DNA of 18,320 nucleotides, taken from Salinisphaera sp. UBA6602 (GTDB lineage: Bacteria; Pseudomonadota; Gammaproteobacteria; Nevskiales; Salinisphaeraceae). The stretch lies in assembly GCA_002433465.1 (NCBI GenBank), contig DJIE01000258.1, positions 563 to 18,882 on the forward strand. The letters are read 5' to 3'. Positions 7,605-14,724 of this stretch are shown here, in pieces. The notes beneath the pieces were generated by a model that saw only the letters and a program-made list of their open reading frames with translations, made no database searches and had not been told where the DNA came from. A program made the translations under genes and the position numbers. Each line of letters starts with the position of its first letter. Position 1 is the first letter of the stretch.

Positions 7605-8414
7605 CTAGGCGGCCGACTCCGGCACATAGGCGCGCCAGTCGTGCGTGACGTCGCCGAAGGCGAGGAAATGCGTGTTCAGCACGCTTTCGGTGACGTTGTA
7701 GCGTAGCGGCTCGCCGTCCAGATCGGTGACCTGGCCTCCTGCGCAGGCGAGCACCGCATGCCCGGCCGCGGTATCCCATTCGCTGGTCGGGCCCAGGCGG
7801 GGGTAGAAATCGGCGCCGCCGTCGGCGATCACGCAGAATTTGAGCGATGAGCCCATGGTGACGGGTTCGTAGTCGGGCAGCCGGTCGAGCAGGGCATCGA
7901 TGTCGGGCGTTCGGTGCGAGCGCGACACCAGCACGCGCGGCTTGTCGCGCTCTGCTAGCACCGTGGCGATCGGTTCGGCCGCGGTCTGGCCCTGCTGCCG
8001 GAAGGCACCGAGCGGCCGAGCCGCGAACCACAGCGTATCCAGCACCGGCGCATACACCGCGCCCAGTACCGGTTCGTGATCGACGATCAGCGCGATATTG
8101 ATCGTGAACTGGTCGTTCTTGTTCACGAATTCCTTGGTACCGTCGAGCGGGTCGATGAGCCAGTAGGTCGACCAGGTGCTGCGGGTGGCAAAATCGATAT
8201 CCGCGCCTTCTTCGGAGAGCTGGGGGATATCCGGCGTGAGCGCTTCCAGCGCCTGCTTGATACTGCGATGCGCGGCCAGATCGGCCTGGGTCAGCGGGCT
8301 GTCGTCGTCCTTGGTTTCGACTTCGAAGTGGCTGTTATAGATCGGCAATGTCTTCTGGCCGGCGGAGATCGCTACATCGCAGACGTGGTCGAGCAGTTCG
8401 CGGTTGATTTGCAT
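7605..8414 (-). CDS. cysQ: 3'(2'),5'-bisphosphate nucleotidase CysQ
   Basis: CysQ removes the 3'-phosphate from 3'-phosphoadenosine 5'-phosphate (PAP), a by-product of sulfate assimilation that inhibits sulfotransferases and exoribonucleases. The 269-residue protein has the Mg2+-dependent inositol monophosphatase fold: EE pair at 68-69 in QLSEEGAD, motif WLIDPLDGTKEF with metal ligands Asp88 and Asp91, and the C-terminal motif EWDTAAGHAVLACAGG. DPLDGTKEF, with KEF after the GT, is characteristic of CysQ rather than SuhB. It is slightly longer than E. coli CysQ (246). It lies 73 bp downstream of rhlB on the same strand and may be co-transcribed with it. No strong Shine-Dalgarno is seen before ATG 8414. 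Confidence 0.93.
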   Translation of the reverse strand: MQINRELLDHVCDVAISAGQKTLPIYNSHFEVETKDDDSPLTQADLAAHRSIKQALEALTPDIPQLSEEGADIDFATRSTWSTYWLIDPLDGTKEFVNKNDQFTINIALIVDHEPVLGAVYAPVLDTLWFAARPLGAFRQQGQTAAEPIATVLAERDKPRVLVSRSHRTPDIDALLDRLPDYEPVTMGSSLKFCVIADGGADFYPRLGPTSEWDTAAGHAVLACAGGQVTDLDGEPLRYNVTESVLNTHFLAFGDVTHDWRAYVPESAA

Positions 8415-8487
8415 GAGCGTCGGTTGGGTCGGGCGTTGCGCGCATCATACCGTTTCGATGCGCGCAGACCGTTGTTACCGAGGCGTG

Positions 8488-9801
8488 CTATCGCCCGGAG
8501 CGCGGCTTGCCGCGACCGCCGCCCCCGCCGTTGCGCCGGCCGCCGCCGCGAGGTTTGCGCTTGCGGCGTGCCGGCACGGTCACGTCGTCGGCGAAATCAT
8601 CGCCGTGCGGCATTTCGGCGTCGATCTTGTGCTCGATATAGGCTTCGATGTCCGGCAGGGAATAGACGTATTCCTCGCAGGCGAACGAAATCGCGTCGCC
8701 GGTATTGCCGGCACGCGCGGTACGCCCGATACGATGCACGTAGTCCTGGGCGTCCTGGGGCAGATCGTAGTTGATCACGTGGGTGACGTCGGGAATATGC
8801 AGCCCGCGTGCGGCCACGTCGGTGGCGACCATGATCGGCAGCTGGCCGGTCTTGAAGTCTTCGAGCAGGCGCAGGCGCTTGTTCTGGGCCACGTCGCCGG
8901 ACAGGGTGGCAGCCGTGAAGCCGTTGGCGTTGAGGCCGTCCTCGATGAACTCGGCGGTACGCTTGGTATTGATGAAGATCAGCGTGCGCCCGTTCTCGAT
9001 ACGCCGCAGGGTGCCTACCAGCAGGGCGAGCTTGTCGTCCTTGGATACATGATAGAGCTTCTGCGTGATCGCGCCGATGTTGACCGTTTCGGTATCGGTA
9101 CGCACCAGCGTGGGGCTGTTCATGTGCTCGTAGGCCAGTTCCAGCACGCGGTGGCTGAGCGTTGCCGAAAACAACAGGTTCTGACGATTTTCCGGCGCCG
9201 GCATCTTGCGGAACATGTAGCGGATATCGTCGATGAAGCCCAGATCGAACATGCGGTCGGCTTCGTCGAGTACGGCCACTTCGATGGCCTTGAGCGTATA
9301 GACCTTCTGCTTGTAGTAGTCGATCAGCCGCCCCGGCGTGCCGATGAGGATGTCCACGCCGTCGATAATGGCCTGGCGTTGTTCCTCGTAGCCGGTGCCG
9401 CCGTAACAGACCACACATCTAAGGCCGGTCCCCGACGCTAGGGGCAGGGCATCCTTATAGATCTGGTCCGCGAGTTCCCGCGTCGGCGCCAGTATGAGAG
9501 CGCGCGGCTGGCTCGCGCCCTTGGGCGCCTCGTCGCTGGGCTCGGGGTCGTCCTTGAGCAGCCGGTGCATGGTCGCCAGAAGAAAGGCCGCGGTCTTGCC
9601 GGTGCCGGTATGGGCCTGGCCGGCGATATCCTCGCCCTTGAGCGCGAGCGGCAGGGTTTCAGCCTGAATCGGCGTGGCATGGGAAAAACCACGCTTGATA
9701 AGGCCGGAAAGAATGGTGTCGTGAAGACCCAGCGCGTCGAGACGGGTATCGGTGAGTAGCTTTTGCTGGGCGGCGTCGCTGGCGGATGCGGTTTCGGTCA
9801 T
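8488..9801 (-). CDS. rhlB: DEAD-box ATP-dependent RNA helicase RhlB
   Basis: RhlB unwinds structured RNA; in E. coli it is the helicase of the RNA degradosome. The 437-residue product has the full motif set: Q motif (FSHATPIQ, about 39-46), Walker A AHTGTGKT (63-70), APTREL (105-110), TPGR (155-158), DEAD (179-182), SAT (212-214), and HRIGRTARAG in the second RecA domain. DEADRMFDLGFIDDIR and DVAQNKRLRLLEDF are close to E. coli RhlB. The C-terminal 26 residues are almost purely Arg, Lys and Gly, a basic RNA-binding tail. Context supports rhlB over other DEAD-box genes: it is divergent from trxA-rho, as in E. coli. A moderate Shine-Dalgarno (AAGGG) precedes ATG 9801. Confidence 0.95.
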   Translation of the reverse strand: MTETASASDAAQQKLLTDTRLDALGLHDTILSGLIKRGFSHATPIQAETLPLALKGEDIAGQAHTGTGKTAAFLLATMHRLLKDDPEPSDEAPKGASQPRALILAPTRELADQIYKDALPLASGTGLRCVVCYGGTGYEEQRQAIIDGVDILIGTPGRLIDYYKQKVYTLKAIEVAVLDEADRMFDLGFIDDIRYMFRKMPAPENRQNLLFSATLSHRVLELAYEHMNSPTLVRTDTETVNIGAITQKLYHVSKDDKLALLVGTLRRIENGRTLIFINTKRTAEFIEDGLNANGFTAATLSGDVAQNKRLRLLEDFKTGQLPIMVATDVAARGLHIPDVTHVINYDLPQDAQDYVHRIGRTARAGNTGDAISFACEEYVYSLPDIEAYIEHKIDAEMPHGDDFADDVTVPARRKRKPRGGGRRNGGGGGRGKPRSGR

Positions 9802-9898
9802 ATTGGCCCTTGGAAAAGGTGAAAGATCGCGTCGATGGCGGCCGGTTCACACAGGGGTTGAAAAACGCGCCGAGATAGGCTCCAATAGCCCGAACGTT

Positions 9899-9942
9899 GC
9901 GAATACGGATATTCGCTGCACTGCCCGAGTCAGGTCGACTCG
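9899..9942 (-). repeat. Two adjacent perfect dyads in the presumed rhlB leader
   Basis: GCGAATA-CGGA-TATTCGC (9899-9916) is a 7-bp stem with a tetraloop. CGAGTC-AGGTC-GACTCG (9926-9942) is a 6-bp stem with a 5-nt loop. They lie 9 bp apart and about 100-140 bp upstream of the rhlB start. If transcription starts near the TATAGT at 9972-9977, both would be RNA hairpins in the rhlB 5' leader; otherwise they could be protein binding sites. Confidence 0.35.
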
Positions 9943-10124
9943 CATTCCGGCACTGTTTTTTTGCAGCCCGCACTATAACAGCTTGTGGTCTCCACGGTTG
10001 TCGGGCCGCGACCTTTCGCGCAGCTTGCAAACATCTTTTCGCGCCCTTAACTACCGGCTCAGCGGCGCCGTGTCGGCCAGTGTCGATGCGCGTGAACCTT
10101 CATTTGTCCCGCTTGTATTCTTTC

Positions 10125-10129
10125 GAGGA
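10125..10129 (+). promoter_or_regulatory. Ribosome binding site of trxA
   Basis: GAGGA lies 5 nt before the ATG at 10135, a strong Shine-Dalgarno that fixes the thioredoxin start. Confidence 0.75.
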
Positions 10130-10134
10130 CGCTC

Positions 10135-10461
10135 ATGAGTGAAAATATCGTTAAAGTCAGCGATGACAGCTTCGAACAGGACGTGCTGTCTGCCTCCGGC
10201 CCGGTGCTGGTCGATTACTGGGCCGAATGGTGCGGCCCCTGCAAGATGATCGCCCCGGTCCTCGACGAAATCGCTGACGAATACGACGGCCGATTGACCG
10301 TCGCCAAGCTCAATATCGACGACAACCCCAATACGCCGCCCAAGTACGGCATTCGGGGCATTCCGACGCTGATGCTGTTCAAGGACGGCGAAGTGGCGGC
10401 CACCAAGGTCGGGTCGGTTTCCAAGACCCAGCTGACCGAATTCGTCGATCAACATATTTGA
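10135..10461 (+). CDS. trxA: Thioredoxin 1
   Basis: A cytoplasmic dithiol-disulfide oxidoreductase that reduces proteins such as ribonucleotide reductase and PAPS reductase and is itself reduced by thioredoxin reductase. The 108-residue product is the standard thioredoxin length. The active site WCGPC is intact with Cys33 and Cys36, the buried Asp is Asp27, and the cis-proline is Pro77 in RGIPT. No signal peptide is present. It is followed by a strong intrinsic terminator that separates it from rho. The trxA-rho order opposite rhlB matches E. coli and many gammaproteobacteria. Confidence 0.98.
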   Translation: MSENIVKVSDDSFEQDVLSASGPVLVDYWAEWCGPCKMIAPVLDEIADEYDGRLTVAKLNIDDNPNTPPKYGIRGIPTLMLFKDGEVAATKVGSVSKTQLTEFVDQHI

Positions 10462-10470
10462 TCCGCTCCA

Positions 10471-10503
10471 GACCGCCGGCGTATCTGCCGGCGGTCTTCG
10501 TTT
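10471..10503 (+). terminator. Intrinsic terminator of trxA
   Basis: GACCGCCGGC (10471-10480) and GCCGGCGGTC (10487-10496) form a perfect 10-bp stem with a 6-nt loop. The following TTCGTTT is a modest U-tract. It lies 9 bp after the trxA stop and about 80 bp before the rho start, so rho should depend mainly on its own promoter or on readthrough. Confidence 0.85.
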
Positions 10504-10583
10504 GACTTGCAAGAAGTCGAACGCCTTCCCACTGCGAATAGGTGCCTGTCTGGCGCTGGTTTCGCTGCAACTCATAGATAGCC

Positions 10584-12092
10584 GTGTCTGAAGAAACAGT
10601 CGACGAACGCCAGTCCAAGGATTCCAACAGCAGCAACAATGGCAACGGCGGGAATAACAACCGCCGCGGCCGGCGCCGCAAGAATCCGAATGGGCCGAAC
10701 AAGCCGCGCAACAGCGGCGGCAACAACCGTGGCAAGGGCGGCGGCCCGAACAAGGGCGGCAACAATCCGCCCAACGAGGACATCGACGAGGCCGAGTTCG
10801 AGGCCTATGCGGGTGTCGCCGGCGACGGGCCGATTCTGCACCTGAGTGAGCTCAAGCAGAAGACCGCTGCCGAGCTCATGGATATGGCGCAGGAGATGGA
10901 GCTCGAGAACATCTCGCGCATGCGCAAGCAGGATCTGATCTTCGCCATGCTCAAGGGGCATGCGAAATCCGGCGAGCGCATCTACGGCGACGGTGTGCTT
11001 GAAATTCTCTCGGACGGCTTCGGGTTTTTGCGCTCGAACGAATCGTCCTACATGGCCGGGCCGGACGATATTTACGTCTCGCCCAGTCAGATCCGGCGCT
11101 TTTCGCTGCGTACCGGCGACAACATCTCCGGGCGTATTCGTCCGCCGAAGGAATCGGAGCGCTATTTCGCCCTGCTCAAGGTCGACGAGATCAACGGCGA
11201 TCCGCCGGAGAAGTCGAAGGGCAAGGTACTGTTCGAAAACCTCACGCCCCTGTTCCCGACCGAGCGTATGGTCATGGAGCTGGGCAACGGCTCCACCGAA
11301 GACATCACCGCACGTACGATCGATCTGGTGGCGCCGTTCGGCAAGGGCCAGCGTGGCCTGATCGTGTCGCCGCCCAAGGCCGGCAAGACGATGATGATGC
11401 AGAACATCGCCCAGTCGATCGCGCATAACTATCCCGAGTGTCATCTGATCGTGCTGCTCATCGACGAGCGGCCCGAAGAAGTCACCGAGATGGAGCGCAG
11501 CGTGCGCGGTGAAGTGGTGTCGTCGACCTTCGACGAGCCGGCGTCGCGCCATGTGCAGGTCGCCGACATGGTGATCGAGAAGGCCAAGCGTCTGGTCGAG
11601 CACAAGAAGGACGTGGTCATCCTGCTCGACTCGCTGACCCGTCTGGCCCGTGCCTACAACACCACGGCGCCGTCCTCGGGCAAGGTGCTCACCGGTGGCG
11701 TCGACGCCAATGCGCTGCAGAAACCCAAGCGCTTCTTCGGCGCGGCCCGTAACGTGGAAGAGGGCGGCAGCCTGACCATTCTGGCCACCGCGCTTATCGA
11801 AACCGGTTCGAAGATGGACGAGGTCATCTACGAAGAGTTCAAGGGTACCGGCAACATGGAGGTCCATATGGATCGCCGCATTGCCGAAAAGCGCATCTAC
11901 CCGGCCATCCACGTCAATCGCTCCGGCACGCGCCGCGAGGAAAAGCTGGTGCCCCAGGACGAGCTCCAGCGCATGTGGGTGCTGCGCAAGCTCCTGCACG
12001 GCATGGACGACCTGGCGGCCATGGAACTGCTCATCGATCGCATGAAGCAGACCAAGACCAATGCCCAGTTCTTCGAATCGATGAAGCGTTAG
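10584..12092 (+). CDS. rho: Transcription termination factor Rho with an 84-residue Asn/Gly/Arg-rich N-terminal extension
   Basis: Rho is the hexameric RNA helicase that ends transcription at rut-bearing transcripts. The 502-residue product aligns with E. coli Rho (419) by recall with a constant offset of 84 up to the arginine finger: Walker A Lys265/Lys268 in SPPKAGKT, catalytic Glu295, Walker B Asp349, Arg450, and RNA-binding Tyr164 in DDIYV. Residues 85-130 are the N-terminal helix bundle and about 133-210 the OB fold. Residues 1-84 are extra: positions 14-61 contain 16 Asn, 13 Gly and 11 Arg/Lys, then an acidic linker (65-75). The start is GTG 10584; an in-frame stop (TAG 10575) lies just upstream, and the next Met (residue 99) falls inside the conserved domain. 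No Shine-Dalgarno is visible. A strong terminator follows. Confidence 0.96.
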   Translation: MSEETVDERQSKDSNSSNNGNGGNNNRRGRRRKNPNGPNKPRNSGGNNRGKGGGPNKGGNNPPNEDIDEAEFEAYAGVAGDGPILHLSELKQKTAAELMDMAQEMELENISRMRKQDLIFAMLKGHAKSGERIYGDGVLEILSDGFGFLRSNESSYMAGPDDIYVSPSQIRRFSLRTGDNISGRIRPPKESERYFALLKVDEINGDPPEKSKGKVLFENLTPLFPTERMVMELGNGSTEDITARTIDLVAPFGKGQRGLIVSPPKAGKTMMMQNIAQSIAHNYPECHLIVLLIDERPEEVTEMERSVRGEVVSSTFDEPASRHVQVADMVIEKAKRLVEHKKDVVILLDSLTRLARAYNTTAPSSGKVLTGGVDANALQKPKRFFGAARNVEEGGSLTILATALIETGSKMDEVIYEEFKGTGNMEVHMDRRIAEKRIYPAIHVNRSGTRREEKLVPQDELQRMWVLRKLLHGMDDLAAMELLIDRMKQTKTNAQFFESMKR

Positions 12093-12117
12093 GGCTGAAT
12101 TCGAGAGCGGTATACAG

Positions 12118-12144
12118 AAGCGGGCCCTCGTGGCCCGCTTTTTT
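12118..12144 (+). terminator. Intrinsic terminator of rho
   Basis: AAGCGGGCC (12118-12126) pairs with GGCCCGCTT (12132-12140) around the loop CTCGT, followed by a T-run to 12144. It lies 25 bp after the rho stop, a textbook Rho-independent terminator. Confidence 0.9.
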
Positions 12145-12481
12145 ATGGGCGGACGTCAGGGCCTGGTAACGCGAACGCCACTCGTGGCGTTGCCTTCCTG
12201 AAATTTGCCCGGCAAGGCGCCAGCCGAGACGTTGGGCAAGGCAAATGAACGACGCGCAACGCGGCATGATGGATTTGTCGCACGCACCCCGTCGGCAGGC
12301 GAGCCCAGTGCGTCATCATTCAAGGCGCGCAATCCGGTATTGCAGCGCACTCATGTCGCAAAGCGCCACCCCGCTCAGCGCGCATTGTCTTGCACAAAAA
12401 TGTGCGGCGGCGCCGCGATTTCGATGGCGTTGAAAACAGTTGACGCAGTCAGTTGTTTTGCTGCCGGGCTTGTAACACGCC
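12145..12481. other. Gap between convergent rho and pqiC with no supported gene
   Basis: About 337 bp after the rho terminator carry no open frame with protein-like composition. Small structures are present: a perfect hairpin AACGCCA-CTCG-TGGCGTT (12174-12191), TTGCCC/GGGCAA arms (12205-12210 and 12234-12239), and the A/T-rich dyad at 12433-12459. These could belong to an RNA gene or be chance in GC-rich DNA. Confidence 0.35.
12433..12459 (-). terminator. A/T-rich hairpin downstream of pqiC, possible terminator
   Basis: AAAACAGTTGA (12433-12443) and TCAGTTGTTTT (12449-12459) flank a 5-nt loop. As plus-strand RNA all 11 positions pair, counting two G-U. As minus-strand RNA there is a 2x2 internal loop, but the transcript ends in UUUU about 23-50 nt after the pqiC stop. 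The stem is weak for a terminator. Confidence 0.35.
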
Positions 12482-13081
12482 CTAGCGTTGCCGAGCGGCC
12501 GTGGCGCTGCTGATTGCAGGGACGATAGCCTGGGCTGTGGCCTGCCAACCCGAGGAAAGGCTTTCGACCAGCGCCTCGTAGCCGTCATTCGCAAGCGCCA
12601 CTTCGCGCGCGAAACGCTGGTGTGCCACGGTATGCCCGTCTGGATCTTCGAGCTGCCATTCGCCCGCGATATGGGCATGGCCGTCGTAATGGCCCATGAA
12701 CTGATCGACGCGGGTGTGCAGGGTATAGCGATCGGCGGTGCCGGCGTTTCCACCGCGTACGATCTGAACATCAGCAAGCGCGCCGGCGAGCGTCGCAGCC
12801 AGGGATTCGCGCAGCTGTTCGCCCAGCGGCGCGGCCCAGCGGTTGTGGTTGGCGATGACCACCCGGTGCGGGTCGGTTTGATAGACGATGCCGCGTTCGT
12901 CGAGCAACGGCGCGATCTCGACCGGCGCGACCAGCAGCTGCGTACGCGCCGCGGCTGCGGCCGGCATGGGTTGGCGGGCCGTCCCCGGATCGAGCACGAA
13001 CAGCGACGGCGATGAAGCACTGCCGGCGCAGCCGGTCATCAGCGCAGCCAGGGCGAGGTAGAACAGGGTACGTGTTGTCAT
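12482..13081 (-). CDS. pqiC: PqiC-type outer-membrane lipoprotein, ABC transport auxiliary component
   Basis: PqiC is the outer-membrane lipoprotein partner of the PqiAB intermembrane transport system. The 199-residue product (E. coli about 187) begins with a lipoprotein signal ending in MTGC, so Cys18 should be lipidated. The body, from LFVLDPG through LLVAPVEIAPLLDERGIVYQ and RWAAPLGEQLRESLAATL, matches the DUF330/ABC-type transport auxiliary lipoprotein pattern, in which the mature N-terminus is a beta strand and the RWA.PL segment is conserved. The last 25 residues are Ala-rich. Its start overlaps the pqiB stop in an ATGA at 13078-13081. It is the last gene of pqiABC and convergent with rho. 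Confidence 0.9.
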   Translation of the reverse strand: MTTRTLFYLALAALMTGCAGSASSPSLFVLDPGTARQPMPAAAAARTQLLVAPVEIAPLLDERGIVYQTDPHRVVIANHNRWAAPLGEQLRESLAATLAGALADVQIVRGGNAGTADRYTLHTRVDQFMGHYDGHAHIAGEWQLEDPDGHTVAHQRFAREVALANDGYEALVESLSSGWQATAQAIVPAISSATAARQR

Positions 13082-14724
13082 CGGGCGGCCTTCGGGATCG
13101 GATCGCCGTCTTCGGGGCGGCCGAAGATGAGCGCGTTGGGGCGGTCATGCAGGGTGCGCGCCAGCGGCGCGACGTCGTCGAGTACGCGATTTAGGCGGTC
13201 CAGCGAGCGGCTGAATTCGCCGTAGGCCGGCGCTCCCTGTTGAAAGCCGTCGAGCGTGTCCTGCAGCTCGGCGAGTGTCGCCCGCAGCGTGCCCGGTAGT
13301 TCTCGGGTGTCCTGGGCTTCGAGCAGCTGATTGATATTGCGGGTGGCGCGGTGCAGCTCGTCGAGCGTGGCGTTCGAGGTTTCCAGCGTATGCTTGAGGT
13401 CGTTGGCGATCGGGCGCACGTCGATGGCGTTGAGCTTGTCCATGAGGTCCGACAGCTGGCTCTGAATGCTGGTGATGCTACTCGGCACGCTGGGGAAGAC
13501 CTCGTATTCGCCGAGGGTCATCGGCTTGTAGTCGTCGGCGTTGCTCTCAAACTGCAGGTTGATGAAGGTCGCGCCGGTCAGCAGGTTGCCCGACTTGATA
13601 GTGGCGCGAAGTCCGTTGGCGAAGAAGCGCTTGTTGTTGGCGCGCCACTCGGCGTCGCTCCAGTCGGCCCAGCTGTTGGCCGGACGCTGCGGCTCGATGG
13701 AGATCAGCACCGGGATCTTGAAATCGGACAGGCGTTGCAGGTTGAAGTCGTCGCGAAAGAACGGCACCTGTTCGACCGTACCGATACGCAGGCCGCGATA
13801 TTCGACCGGCGCACCGGGCGACAGGCCGCGCACCGAGTCGTCGAGCAAGATCACGTAGCGAATTTTTTCATCAAAGCGATCCTGATTGGCCGCGCTGCGG
13901 GTGGCATAAAGCTTGAACGCCTGACCGGCGGTGGCCGGCTTGCCCGGCTCGACACCATCGGCCCGCCCGAAGGTGACCCCGCCCGCGAGGATGCTCTGCA
14001 GCGAGCCGGTATGCACGTCCACGCCGTCCGAGCCGAGATGAAAATCGATGCCCGAACGCAGCCAGAACTGTGTGGTTTGGGTGATCAGCTGGGCATAGGG
14101 CTCGCGCACGAACACCCGGTATTGCATGTGCTCGTCCTCGACGACGAACTTGCTGTCCTCGATCTGGCCGACCGTCTGGCCCTGATAGATGATGGGATCA
14201 CCGACCGCCAGCGAATTGTCGCCGTCGCTGGTCAGTTGCACCGCGATACCCGGCTCGCTGGACGAGGTGGCCGGCGGCGTGTCCTGAACCTTGAACTCGC
14301 GCCGGTGCTTGTCGGCGTTGCCCGGTTCGAGCTGGATATAGGCGCCCGACAGGATCGTGCCCAGACCGCTGATGCCCTGACGCCCGACACGGGGCTTGAC
14401 CACCCAGAAACGGCTGTCGGAGACCAGCAGTTCGGAGGTGTCCGGGTTCATCTGCACGGTTGCCACCGCGCCTTCGTAATCGTCGGCCAGCCGCACCGAT
14501 TCCAGGTGGCCGACCTCGACACTGCGTACCTTGACCAGCGTCTTGCCGGCCTCCAGACCGTCGGCGGTATCCAGCGCGAGCGTGATTTCCGGGCCCCGTG
14601 ACATGACGTTTTGATAGATCAGCCACAGGCCGATCAACGCCGCGCCGAGTGGAATGAACCATACCGGCGAAATGCGCCGGCGCCGCGGGCCATGGGTGAC
14701 GGCAGTGTTCGGATCTTGGGTCAT
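13078..14724 (-). CDS. pqiB: Intermembrane transport protein PqiB, MCE/MlaD repeats
   Basis: PqiB is a periplasm-spanning MCE protein that forms a hexameric needle for lipid traffic between inner and outer membranes. The 548-residue product is close to E. coli PqiB (546). A Pro/Arg-rich cytoplasmic start is followed by one transmembrane helix at about 20-42 (VWFIPLGAALIGLWLIYQNV). Three MlaD/MCE domains follow, near 45-140 (GLEAGKTLVKVRSVEVG), 160-260 (GDPIIYQGQTVGQI) and 285-400 (GLSPGAPVEYRGLRIGTVEQV). The C-terminal 130 residues are helical and form the needle. ATG 14724 overlaps the pqiA stop in an ATGA; the open frame extends ten codons further upstream (14754), but the coupled start is preferred. 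Confidence 0.95.
   Translation of the reverse strand: MTQDPNTAVTHGPRRRRISPVWFIPLGAALIGLWLIYQNVMSRGPEITLALDTADGLEAGKTLVKVRSVEVGHLESVRLADDYEGAVATVQMNPDTSELLVSDSRFWVVKPRVGRQGISGLGTILSGAYIQLEPGNADKHRREFKVQDTPPATSSSEPGIAVQLTSDGDNSLAVGDPIIYQGQTVGQIEDSKFVVEDEHMQYRVFVREPYAQLITQTTQFWLRSGIDFHLGSDGVDVHTGSLQSILAGGVTFGRADGVEPGKPATAGQAFKLYATRSAANQDRFDEKIRYVILLDDSVRGLSPGAPVEYRGLRIGTVEQVPFFRDDFNLQRLSDFKIPVLISIEPQRPANSWADWSDAEWRANNKRFFANGLRATIKSGNLLTGATFINLQFESNADDYKPMTLGEYEVFPSVPSSITSIQSQLSDLMDKLNAIDVRPIANDLKHTLETSNATLDELHRATRNINQLLEAQDTRELPGTLRATLAELQDTLDGFQQGAPAYGEFSRSLDRLNRVLDDVAPLARTLHDRPNALIFGRPEDGDPIPKAAR

Larger units (their letters stand above)
9802..10134. promoter_or_regulatory. Divergent rhlB/trxA control region
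   Basis: This 333-bp gap must carry promoters for both directions. TATAAC (9974-9979, plus) and TATAGT (9977-9972, minus) overlap and are -10-like in both directions, but neither has a convincing -35. TTGCAA (10025-10030) is a -35-like hexamer with only a weak partner. A run of seven T (9956-9962) may act as an A/T element for minus transcription. Two dyads near 9899-9942 are described separately. Confidence 0.4.

Noticed and set aside
9752..10138. 128-codon plus frame across the rhlB/trxA gap
   Set aside because: It overlaps the rhlB start and runs through the control region into the trxA start codon. It has no ribosome binding site and no protein-like pattern.
10572..11999. 475-codon open frame on minus opposite rho
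   Set aside because: It mirrors the Rho coding frame and shows no motifs. The long frame follows from GC-rich third positions.
12205..12513. 102-codon plus frame in the rho-pqiC gap
   Set aside because: It overlaps the end of pqiC, has no ribosome binding site, and its composition does not look like a protein.
13351..14601. 416-codon open frame on plus opposite pqiB, and a 175-codon one opposite pqiC (12488-13015)
   Set aside because: Both are antisense shadows of a clear MCE protein and lipoprotein, with no recognisable domains.
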